Position numbers and translations under genes: made by a program
Assembly (NCBI GenBank): GCA_964527585.1
Contig: CAZGPE010000005.1
Location: 23,350 to 87,349 of the forward strand
DNA: 64,000 nt
From: Fimenecus sp964527585
GTDB lineage: Bacteria > Bacillota > Clostridia > Oscillospirales > Acutalibacteraceae
Direction of reading: 5' to 3'
Part shown: positions 1 to 8,260 of the stretch, one piece after another
How positions within the stretch are numbered: position 1 is the first letter of the stretch
Layout of the letters: each line of letters begins with the position of its first letter
The notes under the pieces: model-generated
The model's input: only the letters and a program-made list of their open reading frames with translations
What the model was told of the DNA's origin: nothing
Databases searched by the model: none

Positions 1-2
1 AC

Positions 3-905
3 AGCGATGTTGAAAAACAGATTTCCGAAAGAGATGTATCTTTCGAAAAAGCGGCGGCGGGAATTGTCCGTTTCAGTGTCGGACTGCTGAAAAAGACGCT
101 CATTGCCAATTATGCGGGCGAACTTACCGCAAAACTTATAGGCGGCGATATGCAGTCGGTTACATTTATCGGTGCATTTGTCGGCATTTCGGCATATACA
201 ATTCAGATTTATTTTGACTTTTCCGCCTATTCGGATATGGCGATAGGTTTGGGTAAAATATTCGGCTTCGATTTCCCGGAAAACTTTAATTACCCATACT
301 GTGCGCAGTCTGTAAACGATTTTTGGCGCCGTTGGCATATTACTTTGAGTTCGTTTTTCAGAGATTATGTTTATATTTCGCTCGGCGGAAACAGAAAACG
401 CTGGGCGTTGAATATGCTCATTGTCTGGACTCTTACGGGAATTTGGCACGGAGCGAGTTACAACTATATTCTTTGGGGACTTTACTATTTCTTCTTTCTT
501 ATGCTTGAGAAGATTTATATCGCAGATGCTCTCAAGAGGGCGAATTTTGCACTCAGACACATATATACAATGGCGGTTGTCATAATCGGTTGGGCGTTTT
601 TCTATTTCGAAGATTTGGAAAAACTTAAACTTTTCTTTGCTGCACTTACTTTGCGCAACGGATTTGTTTCTCTTACCGAAAAAACGGTGGCGCTAAACTA
701 TATTGCGGTAATCGCAGTCGGAATTCTCGCTTCGCTGCCTTTTGCGAAGATAATAAAACGCTTTGCTCTCAACCTTTCCGAGATGACGGCGGGAAAAATT
801 GCGGTATGTACGGTTTCTGCGGTGTTTGTGCTGTTTTCTCTCACGGTATCGACCGCATCTCTTATCGGGGACAGTTACAACCCGTTTTTGTATTTCAGAT
901 TTTAA
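3..905 (+). CDS. MBOAT family O-acyltransferase (AlgI-like), 5' end outside window
   Basis: This is a polytopic membrane acyltransferase that would move acetyl groups across the membrane onto an extracellular polysaccharide. The reading frame is open from the window edge, so about 300 C-terminal residues are visible; an internal ATG at 150 is not the real start. Visible family hallmarks are a KKTLIAN segment near the left edge, NDFWRRWHITLS at about residues 104-115, and GIWHGASYNY at about 144-153, whose His is the conserved MBOAT active-site His. Several hydrophobic helices follow. A DHHW-type gene lies 12 bases downstream, the usual partner in AlgI/AlgJ-like acetylation loci. The family call is firm; the polysaccharide substrate is unknown. 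Confidence 0.9.
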   Translation, partial: SDVEKQISERDVSFEKAAAGIVRFSVGLLKKTLIANYAGELTAKLIGGDMQSVTFIGAFVGISAYTIQIYFDFSAYSDMAIGLGKIFGFDFPENFNYPYCAQSVNDFWRRWHITLSSFFRDYVYISLGGNRKRWALNMLIVWTLTGIWHGASYNYILWGLYYFFFLMLEKIYIADALKRANFALRHIYTMAVVIIGWAFFYFEDLEKLKLFFAALTLRNGFVSLTEKTVALNYIAVIAVGILASLPFAKIIKRFALNLSEMTAGKIAVCTVSAVFVLFSLTVSTASLIGDSYNPFLYFRF

Positions 906-917
906 CGGAGCGAAAAG

Positions 918-1286
918 ATGGAAAAAGATATTCGGACAAACGCAAAAAAAGTCGGAAAAGCAGGTGCTTTTTTGATTGTGTTTTCGTTTGCGGCGGTGAT
1001 AATCGTACTTTTCTTTATCAGCGCTTTCGATACGGATAAAACAGTTTCTCAAAAAGAAAACAGAACGCTTAAATCAAAGCCGGAATTCAGTATCGGTGCA
1101 CTTGCCGACGGAACATATTTAAGCGAATTCGAACAGTATTATCAGGATACTTTTCCTTTCAGGGATGGGTTTCTCGATATAAATTCAAAAATTTCTTCGT
1201 TTTTTTCGGAATCTGCCGCAGACAGCGGAATGGTTCTTGTCGAAAAACAGGAGAAAGATGACTTTGCAGGTCAAAACATTGATTAA
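918..1286 (+). CDS. Truncated DHHW/AlgJ-like membrane-anchored protein
   Basis: The 122-residue product has one N-terminal membrane anchor (about residues 16-36) followed by the typical start of DHHW-family exopolysaccharide acetylation proteins: SQKENRTL, a KPEFS segment, and DTFPFRDGF at about residues 82-90. Full-length relatives run to roughly 350 or more residues and carry the catalytic DHHW part after this region. Here the frame stops soon after DDFAGQNID, and no continuation was seen in other frames before the next gene at 1314. It lies just downstream of the MBOAT gene, its normal partner. It is either a decayed gene, the product of an internal deletion, or a short accessory form. The N-terminal match is clear; function is doubtful. 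Confidence 0.65.
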   Translation: MEKDIRTNAKKVGKAGAFLIVFSFAAVIIVLFFISAFDTDKTVSQKENRTLKSKPEFSIGALADGTYLSEFEQYYQDTFPFRDGFLDINSKISSFFSESAADSGMVLVEKQEKDDFAGQNID

Positions 1287-1313
1287 CATATATTTTACAA
1301 GGGGTGAAGTTTT

Positions 1314-2744
1314 ATGAAGTACGATGTTGCGGTTATCGGCGGCGGTGTCGTGGGCGCTCTTATTTCAAGAGAACTCTCAAAATACGACATCAAAGTTGCG
1401 TTGCTTGAAAGATGCAACGATGTAGCAATGGGTACGACTAAAGCAAACAGCGCTATCGTTCACGGTGGATTTGACGCTATTACCGGAACGCTTAAAGCAA
1501 AACTTAATGTAAAGGGAACCGAAATGATGCCCAAGGTATGCGAACAGCTCAATGTTCCGTATAAAAACAACGGCTCTTTGGTTCTTGCGTTTTCCGACGA
1601 GGAAATGGAACACATTGAGAAACTCTATCAAAGAGGTGTCGCAAACGGCGTTCCCGATCTTGAAGTTATTTCCAAAGAGAAGGTTCAGCAGTTGGAACCG
1701 TATGTTTCCGATGAAGTTAAGGGTGCTTTGCTTTCGAATTCTGCGGGAATTGTTTGTCCCTACGAACTTACGATTGCAGCGACTGAAGTTGCGGTAACAA
1801 ACGGTGTTGAATTTTTAAGAAACTGTGAAGTTAAGGCGATAGAGAAAAAAGGCGATTTTTATTCTCTCAATACTTCATTGGGTGAAATAGAAGCAGAATT
1901 CGTCATCAACGCAGCCGGAAACCATTCCGACGAAGTTGCGGCGATGATAGGTGATGACAGCATTGAACTTGTAGCAAGAAAAGGCGAATATTATCTTCTC
2001 GATAAATCCTTCGGTTATCTTGCAAACCATACGATATTCCAGTGCCCGAACAAAATGGGTAAGGGCGTACTTGTTACTCCGACCGTTGACGGAAACCTTC
2101 TTATCGGTCCGTCGGCAACCGATGAACCCGATAAGGATAATACGGATACAACTCCCGAAGGACTTGAATTCGTTGTTTCAAAGGCGCTTAAATCTGTCGG
2201 AACGCTTAATCTCAGAGGTGCGATTACATCTTTTGCAGGTGTGCGTGCTCATCCGGTAAGCGATGATTTCATTATCGGATATTCCGATAAGAGCGATAAG
2301 TTCATCAACTGTGCCGGAATCGAATCACCCGGACTTTCGGCTGCTCCGGCAATTGCAAAATATGTCGAAGAACTTCTTCTCGAAAAACTTAATGCGAGCG
2401 AAAAATCTTCTTACACAATGACAAGAGAAGCTCCCGTTCGTTTCAGACATATGACACAGGAAGAAAGAGAAGAACTTATTAAGAAAAATTCCGCTTACGG
2501 AAGAATTATATGCCGCTGCGAAACCATTACCGAAGGCGAAATTCTCGATGCTATCCATGCTCCCGCAGGTGCGAGAGATGTTGACGGCGTTAAGAGAAGA
2601 ACAAGAGCCGGAATGGGAAGATGTCAGGGCGGATTCTGCGGAAGCAAAGTTGTTGAATTGCTTGCAAGAGAACTCGGAGTCGAGATGAACGAAATAACCA
2701 AATTCGGCGGAGACTCCAAGATTATTTTCGAAAGAACAAAGTGA
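1314..2744 (+). CDS. FAD-dependent oxidoreductase, GlpA-like, with BFD [2Fe-2S] domain
   Basis: This 476-residue flavoprotein resembles the catalytic subunit of anaerobic glycerol-3-phosphate dehydrogenase, which oxidises glycerol-3-phosphate to dihydroxyacetone phosphate. A Rossmann FAD motif (VIGGGVVGALISREL) opens the protein and a DAO-type fold follows. A BFD-like iron-sulfur domain closes it, with ICRCET near residue 399 and GRCQGGFC near 434 supplying four cysteines. The start has a GGGGTGAAG ribosome site. Ten bases separate its stop from the next start at 2755. The next two genes, a second FAD protein and a DUF1667 protein, complete a module common in Firmicutes. Another 2-hydroxyacid substrate is possible. 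Confidence 0.85.
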   Translation: MKYDVAVIGGGVVGALISRELSKYDIKVALLERCNDVAMGTTKANSAIVHGGFDAITGTLKAKLNVKGTEMMPKVCEQLNVPYKNNGSLVLAFSDEEMEHIEKLYQRGVANGVPDLEVISKEKVQQLEPYVSDEVKGALLSNSAGIVCPYELTIAATEVAVTNGVEFLRNCEVKAIEKKGDFYSLNTSLGEIEAEFVINAAGNHSDEVAAMIGDDSIELVARKGEYYLLDKSFGYLANHTIFQCPNKMGKGVLVTPTVDGNLLIGPSATDEPDKDNTDTTPEGLEFVVSKALKSVGTLNLRGAITSFAGVRAHPVSDDFIIGYSDKSDKFINCAGIESPGLSAAPAIAKYVEELLLEKLNASEKSSYTMTREAPVRFRHMTQEEREELIKKNSAYGRIICRCETITEGEILDAIHAPAGARDVDGVKRRTRAGMGRCQGGFCGSKVVELLARELGVEMNEITKFGGDSKIIFERTK

Positions 2745-2754
2745 GGTGTGTAAA

Positions 2755-4011
2755 GTGCTTAATTACGATTTAGTTGTAGTCGGAGGCGGCCCCGCAGGTA
2801 TGGCTGCGGCTTTGAAAGCGCATGAAGAAGGCATTGAAAAAATAATTATCCTTGAGCGTGCGGACACCCTCGGCGGAATTCTCGAACAGTGTATACATAC
2901 AGGATTCGGACTTCATTATTTCGGAGAAGAACTTTCGGGTCCCGAATATGCGGGAAGATTTATCGAAAAGGTTAAACAGACCGACATAGAAGTTAAAACC
3001 GATACAATGGTTCTTGATATTTCTCAGGACAATGTTGTTACAGCCTGCAACAAAGAGGACGGACTTCTCACAATTAAAGCGACTGCGATTGTTCTTGCGA
3101 TGGGTTGCCGTGAAAGACCCCGTGGAGCTCTTTCAATCGCAGGATGCCGTACTTCCGGAATTATGACTGCCGGAACCGCACAGAAATATGTTAATATCGA
3201 CGGATATATGCCGGGTAAAACGGTTGTTATTCTCGGTTCGGGCGACATCGGTCTTATTATGGCAAGAAGAATGACTCTCGAAGGCGCAAAGGTTAAGGCT
3301 GTATGCGAACTTATGCCTTATTCGGGAGGCCTTACGAGAAATATCGTTCAGTGTCTTGAAGATTTTGATATACCGCTCCGTCTTTCCTGCACTGTTGTTA
3401 AAACTCACGGTAAGGACAGGCTTGAAGGCGTAACCGTCGCAAATGTCGACGAACATCTTAAAGCAATTCCGGGAACCGAAGAATATATCCCGTGCGATAC
3501 GCTTATGCTTTCGGTCGGACTTATTCCCGAAAACGAACTTTCGAAAAATGCGGGAATTGACCTCGACAGAGTAACCAACGGCCCGTCTGTTGACGAATAC
3601 AGAGAAACAATGCATAAAGGCGTATTTGCCTGCGGTAATGTTTTGCAGGTTCATGATCTTGTTGACTATGTAACCGAAGAAAGCCAAATTGCCGGTGAAG
3701 GTGCCGCTAAGTTCATCAAAGGCGAGAAAAACACAGGTGATTATATTAAAACTCAGGGAACAAACGGCGTTCGCTATATCGTTCCGCAGAGAATTAACAA
3801 AGAAACCGACAAGGATGTTAAACTTTATTTCAGAGTCGGTCAGGTGTTTAAGAATGTTAAACTTGTCGTTAAATGCGGCGATGAAGTTATAATGTCGAAA
3901 AACAAGAGAAAAATGGCACCCGGCGAAATGGAAAATGTACTTATTAAACTTGATACCGTTAAATCGCTGCCTAAGGACAGCACTCTTACGGTAACGATTG
4001 AGGAGGCGTAA
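2755..4011 (+). CDS. NAD(P)/FAD-dependent oxidoreductase of the glycerol-3-phosphate dehydrogenase-like module
   Basis: This 418-residue pyridine nucleotide-disulfide-type flavoprotein probably passes electrons from the GlpA-like partner. It has an FAD dinucleotide motif (VVVGGGPAGMAAALKA) at its start, an ATG-box region with MGCRERPRG, and a second Rossmann motif VVILGSGDIGLIMARR at about residue 160 for NAD(P)H. A longer GTG start exists at 2746, but GTG at 2755 is preferred because GAGGTG at 2743-2748 then serves as ribosome site at normal spacing. The C-terminal ~70 residues form an extension rich in Lys and Val. The stop is followed within 3 bases by the DUF1667 gene, preceded by GAGGAGG inside this gene's end. 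Confidence 0.85.
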   Translation: MLNYDLVVVGGGPAGMAAALKAHEEGIEKIIILERADTLGGILEQCIHTGFGLHYFGEELSGPEYAGRFIEKVKQTDIEVKTDTMVLDISQDNVVTACNKEDGLLTIKATAIVLAMGCRERPRGALSIAGCRTSGIMTAGTAQKYVNIDGYMPGKTVVILGSGDIGLIMARRMTLEGAKVKAVCELMPYSGGLTRNIVQCLEDFDIPLRLSCTVVKTHGKDRLEGVTVANVDEHLKAIPGTEEYIPCDTLMLSVGLIPENELSKNAGIDLDRVTNGPSVDEYRETMHKGVFACGNVLQVHDLVDYVTEESQIAGEGAAKFIKGEKNTGDYIKTQGTNGVRYIVPQRINKETDKDVKLYFRVGQVFKNVKLVVKCGDEVIMSKNKRKMAPGEMENVLIKLDTVKSLPKDSTLTVTIEEA

Positions 4012-4014
4012 ATT

Positions 4015-4377
4015 ATGACAAAAAGAGAAATGGTTTGCGTATCCTGCCCTATGGGTTGCGCTATAACAGTCGAACTCGATGAAAACAACAATGTTGTATC
4101 TGTTACGGGTAATACTTGCCCCAGAGGTGATAAGTATGCCCGTCAGGAATGTACTCATCCCGAAAGAATGTTGACTTCAACCGTTAAGGTTGAGGGCGGA
4201 AAACTTCCCGTTGTTCCCGTTAAGTCGGCAAGTCCTATCCCCAAGGAGATGCTTTTCGACGCTATGAAAGAGGTTAATAAAGTAACTCTTAAAGCTCCGG
4301 TTCATTTCGGAGATACAGCGGTTAAGGATATTCTCGGAACAGGTGTCGATATTATTGCAACAAACGAAGTTCTTTAA
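4015..4377 (+). CDS. DUF1667 domain protein, putative iron-sulfur partner of the flavoprotein pair
   Basis: The 120-residue protein carries the DUF1667 cysteine pattern: CVSCPMGC at residues 8-15, CPRG near residue 41, and a further Cys before HPERML. DUF1667 genes usually follow GlpA-like and FAD/NAD oxidoreductase genes in Clostridia, which suggests a small electron-transfer or assembly subunit. The cysteines make metal or Fe-S binding plausible, but biochemical evidence for the family is thin. It is the last gene of the three-gene unit and is followed by a terminator hairpin. Confidence 0.8.
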   Translation: MTKREMVCVSCPMGCAITVELDENNNVVSVTGNTCPRGDKYARQECTHPERMLTSTVKVEGGKLPVVPVKSASPIPKEMLFDAMKEVNKVTLKAPVHFGDTAVKDILGTGVDIIATNEVL

Positions 4378-4390
4378 TCGAAACAAAAAA

Positions 4391-4424
4391 GAACCGACTG
4401 CTTTTTGCGGTCGGTTTCTTTAGT
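4391..4424 (+). terminator. Intrinsic terminator after the DUF1667 gene
   Basis: ACCGACTGC at 4393-4401 pairs with GCGGTCGGT (one G-U pair) and is followed by a T-rich stretch. It ends the glpA-like operon. Confidence 0.7.
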
Positions 4425-4618
4425 TTTCGACATAAAATTGTCGAAAACTTTGGGGTGCGGTTCATTTTTTATACCCTATTAAAGTAGACATGATATGATA
4501 ATATAATATATATTTATTATATTATTTTTAATAGGGTTCATTTTTTGAACCGCCGAAGTCTAAAAATTAGACCGCCGAAACCGTTTTTTCAGAAGCCGAA
4601 AAACAGTTTTCGACAATT
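4422..4618. repeat. Nested inverted repeats filling a 316-base gap
   Basis: The space between the DUF1667 and methyltransferase genes holds no ORF but is built of inverted repeats. AGTTTTCGACA (4422-4432) and TGTCGAAAACT (4439-4449) form one hairpin. AATTGTCGAAAACT (4436-4449) recurs inverted at 4605-4618, 14 of 14. CCCTATTAAA near 4474-4483 faces TTTAATAGGG near 4527-4535. GCGGTTC near 4457 faces GAACCGC near 4547. The centre is an AT-only palindrome near 4501-4526. The layout resembles a small inverted-repeat (MITE-like) insertion or a compound operator; no terminal direct repeat was established. Confidence 0.5.
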
Positions 4619-4693
4619 CCGAGCGTAAAATCGTTGATTTTTGAACAATAAAATTATATAATATATAAAATTGTCAAAAGGAATAAAATTTTT

Positions 4694-5809
4694 ATGAAAA
4701 TAAATTTAGTGGCGCCCTGCCTTTTCGGACTTGAAAGTCTTGTAGCGGACGAATTGAAAAAAATGGATGCTCAGAATGTCAGAGCCGAAAACGGAAGAGT
4801 GTTTTTCTCGGGCGATGAAAATATTTTGGCAAGAGCGAATATCCGCTCAAGATTTGCCGAGAGAATTTATATTGATATGGGCGAATTCGAAGCTCACAGT
4901 TTTGAGGACTTGTTTCAGGGAACCAAGGCTCTCGAATGGGAAAAGTGGATTTCTCAGTATGATGAATTTCCCGTGAAGGGCTTCAGCGTTAATTCCGACC
5001 TTTACAGCGTCAGCGACTGTCAGGCGATTGTTAAAAAAGCGGTTGTCGAAAGACTTAAAAGCGTTTATAAAATCAATTGGTTTGAAGAAACTGCCGTAAG
5101 GCATCAAATCGAATTCACGATTATAAAAAATCAGGTTCATCTTTTGATTGATACAACAGGTGCGCCTTTGCATAAGAGGGGATACCGTACCGAAGCGAAC
5201 GGAGCGCCGATTAAAGAAACTCTCGCTGCGGCGATGTGTTCTCTTTCAAGGTTGCGTCCGTACCATACAATGTATGATCCAATGTGCGGATCGGGAACGC
5301 TTCTGATTGAAGGAGCAATGCTTGTTCATAATATCGCACCCGGACTTCACCGCCGTTTTTCTGCGGAACGCTTTGAACAGATTGATTTTTCCGTATGGGA
5401 GCAGGAGCGTGAACTTGCAAAAAACCTTGAAATTCACGAAAGCGATTTTAAGGCATACGGTTCCGATATTGACCGTGCATCTCTCGAAATCGCAAGAGCG
5501 AACGCTGTCAGAGCGGGAGTCGGAGACTATATCACTCTTCGCCGCTGCGACATAAAAGATTTTGCTCCGGTTACCGAAAGAGGAACGGTTATCTGCAATC
5601 CACCATATGGTGAGAGAATGCTCGACACGGGCAAAGTTGCCGAAATAATAAAGACTATGGGGCGTGTGTTCCCTCAAAAGCACGGTTTCAGTTATTCGGT
5701 GATCAGCCCTTCGGAAGATTTTGAAGACCTGTTCGGAAGAAAAGCCGATAAGCGAAGAAAACTTTACAACGGAATGATAAAATGTCAAATGTATATGTAT
5801 TTCAAATGA
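4694..5809 (+). CDS. THUMP-domain class I SAM-dependent RNA methyltransferase (RlmL N-terminal/YpsC family)
   Basis: The 371-residue protein is a predicted N2-guanine methyltransferase acting on 23S rRNA or another structured RNA. An N-terminal THUMP-containing RNA-binding region spans about residues 1-160. The Rossmann methyltransferase domain shows the SAM-binding motif DPMCGSGTLLIEG near residue 198 and the catalytic NPPYGER near residue 303. Length and architecture match Bacillus YpsC and the N-terminal half of Escherichia coli RlmL, without the second methyltransferase domain of the latter. An AAAGGAA site precedes the ATG. It is followed within 13 bases by the lipid kinase gene, so the two may be co-transcribed. 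The exact modified base is not predictable here. Confidence 0.9.
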   Translation: MKINLVAPCLFGLESLVADELKKMDAQNVRAENGRVFFSGDENILARANIRSRFAERIYIDMGEFEAHSFEDLFQGTKALEWEKWISQYDEFPVKGFSVNSDLYSVSDCQAIVKKAVVERLKSVYKINWFEETAVRHQIEFTIIKNQVHLLIDTTGAPLHKRGYRTEANGAPIKETLAAAMCSLSRLRPYHTMYDPMCGSGTLLIEGAMLVHNIAPGLHRRFSAERFEQIDFSVWEQERELAKNLEIHESDFKAYGSDIDRASLEIARANAVRAGVGDYITLRRCDIKDFAPVTERGTVICNPPYGERMLDTGKVAEIIKTMGRVFPQKHGFSYSVISPSEDFEDLFGRKADKRRKLYNGMIKCQMYMYFK

Positions 5810-5822
5810 ACGGAGAAATAAA

Positions 5823-6758
5823 ATGAAACATATTTTTATTGTCAATCCTACAAGCAGTAAGGGAAAAGAGGTAAAAAAGTTTATTCCGAAGGCGGAAGAG
5901 TATATTCAACAACATCCCGAACTCGATGCTGAAATATATGTTACAAAGTTTTCCGGAGACGGTATGCAGTATGTTAAAAAGTGTGCCGAAACCGGAGAGA
6001 AAATCAGGTTTTATGCTTGCGGAGGAGACGGAACTCTTTATGAAGTCGTAAACGGTTCGTATAAATATCCGAATACGGAAATTGCGGTTATTCCTCTCGG
6101 ATCGGGTAATGACTTCATCAGAATATTGGGCAAAAAGGAAGACCTTGTCGATATTGATGCTCAGGTTAACGGAACCGTTACCAAATTTGACCTTATCAAA
6201 GCGGGCGACAGAGTTGCTATCAATCAGTGCTCGATGGGTCTTGATGCCGAAATCTGCGCAAAACAGGCGGATATGAAAAAAATTCCCGGTGTAAACGGCG
6301 AAGCGGCATATACGGTATCTCTTTTTTATTGCCTTGCAAAGCGCCTTAATTCGAATTTTAAGGTAACAATAGACGATGACAAAGTTTACGAAGGAAAAAT
6401 GCTTTTTTCTCTTTGTGCGAATTCCCGTTGGTACGGCGGTGGATATATGGGTGCGCCGAAAGCGGTTCCCGACGATGCTTTGCTTGACTGCATTATTGTC
6501 AGAAACACCGTAAGCCGTCTCAAACTCGTTACTCTTGTTAACGGATACAAAAACGGAAAACATCTCGATTGGGAAATAACCAATTTTGTCCGTGGCAAGA
6601 AAATGCATATCGAAAGTAAAGAACCTGCGGCGGTAAATGTCGACGGCGAATGTCAGTATGTAACGCAGGCAACTTTCGAGATTTTGGAAGGTGCGGCGAA
6701 TCTTGTTATTCCCACAACCTCGGATTATCTCGAACGCAAGGCGAACGGTACTCTTTAA
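5823..6758 (+). CDS. Diacylglycerol/lipid kinase family protein (DagK/YegS-like)
   Basis: The 311-residue product belongs to the soluble lipid kinases that phosphorylate diacylglycerol or related lipids with ATP at the membrane face, recycling diacylglycerol in Gram-positives. Hallmarks are the N-terminal FIVNPTSSKGK, the nucleotide-binding CGGDGTLYEVVNG near residue 63, and IPLGSGNDFIR near residue 90. The beta-sandwich C-terminal domain is present and ends about where family members end. A GGAGA site precedes ATG. It may share a transcript with the upstream methyltransferase. Family is certain; the exact lipid is not. Confidence 0.9.
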   Translation: MKHIFIVNPTSSKGKEVKKFIPKAEEYIQQHPELDAEIYVTKFSGDGMQYVKKCAETGEKIRFYACGGDGTLYEVVNGSYKYPNTEIAVIPLGSGNDFIRILGKKEDLVDIDAQVNGTVTKFDLIKAGDRVAINQCSMGLDAEICAKQADMKKIPGVNGEAAYTVSLFYCLAKRLNSNFKVTIDDDKVYEGKMLFSLCANSRWYGGGYMGAPKAVPDDALLDCIIVRNTVSRLKLVTLVNGYKNGKHLDWEITNFVRGKKMHIESKEPAAVNVDGECQYVTQATFEILEGAANLVIPTTSDYLERKANGTL

Positions 6759-6803
6759 TCAACGCCGATAAGAAAAATCCCTTTGATTTTTCTTAATTAA
6801 CAG

Positions 6804-6833
6804 TTGACAAATACGGTACAATTTGTGTATAAT
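6804..6833 (+). promoter_or_regulatory. Sigma-A promoter of tRNA-Thr
   Basis: TTGACA at 6804-6809 and TATAAT at 6828-6833 are both perfect consensus hexamers, separated by 18 bases. The tRNA begins 21 bases after the -10 element. Confidence 0.9.
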
Positions 6834-6854
6834 ACATTTTGCGTTATGCAAAAC

Positions 6855-6930
6855 GCTGCTATGGCTCAGGTGGTAGAGCACATCCTTGGTAAGGATGAGG
6901 TCGGCAGTTCGAGTCTGCCTAGCAGCTCCA
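6855..6930 (+). tRNA. tRNA-Thr (anticodon GGT)
   Basis: A complete cloverleaf folds: acceptor GCTGCTA with TAGCAGC, D stem GCTC/GAGC, anticodon stem CATCC/GGATG enclosing loop TTGGTAA (anticodon GGT, reading ACC/ACT), T stem GGCAG/CTGCC with TTCGAGT loop, then discriminator T and an encoded CCA at 6928-6930. It stands alone with its own promoter and terminator. Confidence 0.97.
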
Positions 6931-6933
6931 GAA

Positions 6934-6968
6934 GAAAAGTTTCACGAAAGTGGAACTTTTCTTTTTTT
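6934..6968 (+). terminator. Intrinsic terminator of tRNA-Thr
   Basis: GAAAAGTTTCAC at 6934-6945 pairs with GTGGAACTTTTC at 6950-6961 (one G-U pair) around a GAAA tetraloop, followed by seven T residues. Confidence 0.9.
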
Positions 6969-7156
6969 GTTCCGAAGAGTATGAAAAAAGCAGGAAAGCG
7001 GATGCGGTGAAATGCAGAACGATTAACAGATTGAAGTTATTGTGTTTATTTTTGCACTGACAAATAGATTTCGGCGAATTTTTTTGAGCATTTTCATCAA
7101 AAAAATCTTGAAGTTTTTGTTATAATGCTCTAAAATTGATTACGGGAGGCGATAAA

Positions 7157-8260
7157 ATGAGACCTTACGGATTGATACTTGCAGGAGGGGGCGCAAAAGG
7201 GGCGTACCAAATCGGTGCGTGGAAAGCGCTTATGCAGCTCGGAATAAAAATCGAGGCAATAGCCGGTACTTCTATCGGTGCTATCAACGGAGCTTTTATC
7301 GCACAGGGTGATTACGAAAAAGCACTCGGTATTTGGGAAGAGGCGGAAGTAGTAAACGGAATAAATATCGAAACCGAACTCAAATCAACCGAAAACCTTT
7401 TTTCATTCAGTAATTTCCCTCAGATATTCAGAGAAATCGTCAAAAACGGCGGAGTTGATGTCAGCCCCGCAAAACAAATGATTGCGGAAAATATTGACGA
7501 ACAGGCGGTAAGAAACAGTAATATTCCTTTGGGAATCGTAACTTTTCAGTTGGGTGGAATGAAGCCGGTGGAACTGTTTGTCGAAGATATGCCCGAGGGA
7601 ACGCTGATTGATTATCTTATGGCATCGGCACGGTTCCCCGGACTTAACAGACAGGGACCGGATCAGTCGCAGTATCTTGACGGCGGAGTTTATGACAATG
7701 CACCTATCGGTGTTTTGCGTAAGCGTGGAATAAACCGATTTATCGTTGTGGATATTTCAAACATAAAAGGCGTCGGACATAAAGAAGACTTTTCATGTGC
7801 GGATATAATTTATATCAGACCTTATGAGCCGAAGGATCTCGGCGCTTCGTTTGAGTTTGATAAGGAAAGCAATGAAAAGCGTATGCTTATGGGTTATCTC
7901 GATACTCAAAAAGCCTTCGGTAAAATTTCTGGCAGAGATTATTATTTTTCCAATAAGGAATATAAGACGATGCTCTCGGAATACGGGTATGAAGCGTGCG
8001 AACAACTCGAAAAATTAGCCCGTGAACTTGAAGTTCCGAGACTTCGTATGTATACTCAAAAACAGTTTATGCGGGCATTGACGCTTGCCGAAAATACGCA
8101 TAAAAGCGATATTGATCATGCGGCTGAAATGCTTGCGAATAAAGTTCCGTCAATTTTGCAGGACCAGACGAACCGTCTGAAAAACAGATTGAAAAAACTT
8201 GAAAAGACATATTCGGCATATACGCTTGCGTATGAAACGATTGAAAAATTCAACAGTTGA
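7157..8260 (+). CDS. Patatin-like phospholipase family protein
   Basis: The 367-residue protein is a patatin-type serine lipid acyl hydrolase. It has the oxyanion loop LAGGGAKGAYQIG at its N-terminus, the nucleophile elbow GTSIGAINGA with the catalytic Ser near residue 41, and DGGVYDNAPI carrying the catalytic Asp. The last ~100 residues are helical and charged. A TTG start at 7136 is possible, but ATG at 7157 is preferred because GGGAGG at 7144-7149 sits at ideal spacing, and the protein then begins directly with the first patatin strand. TATAAT at 7121-7126 may be its -10 element. Its stop overlaps by 11 bases the end of the convergent lipoprotein gene. The lipid substrate is unknown. Confidence 0.92.
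   Translation: MRPYGLILAGGGAKGAYQIGAWKALMQLGIKIEAIAGTSIGAINGAFIAQGDYEKALGIWEEAEVVNGINIETELKSTENLFSFSNFPQIFREIVKNGGVDVSPAKQMIAENIDEQAVRNSNIPLGIVTFQLGGMKPVELFVEDMPEGTLIDYLMASARFPGLNRQGPDQSQYLDGGVYDNAPIGVLRKRGINRFIVVDISNIKGVGHKEDFSCADIIYIRPYEPKDLGASFEFDKESNEKRMLMGYLDTQKAFGKISGRDYYFSNKEYKTMLSEYGYEACEQLEKLARELEVPRLRMYTQKQFMRALTLAENTHKSDIDHAAEMLANKVPSILQDQTNRLKNRLKKLEKTYSAYTLAYETIEKFNS

Noticed and set aside
3133..4158. 341-codon ORF on the minus strand opposite the FAD oxidoreductase
   Set aside because: It shadows a gene with strong family motifs on the plus strand and has no recognisable domain of its own.
5802..6608. 268-codon minus-strand ORF opposite the lipid kinase
   Set aside because: Opposite-strand shadow; low-complexity composition and no ribosome site.
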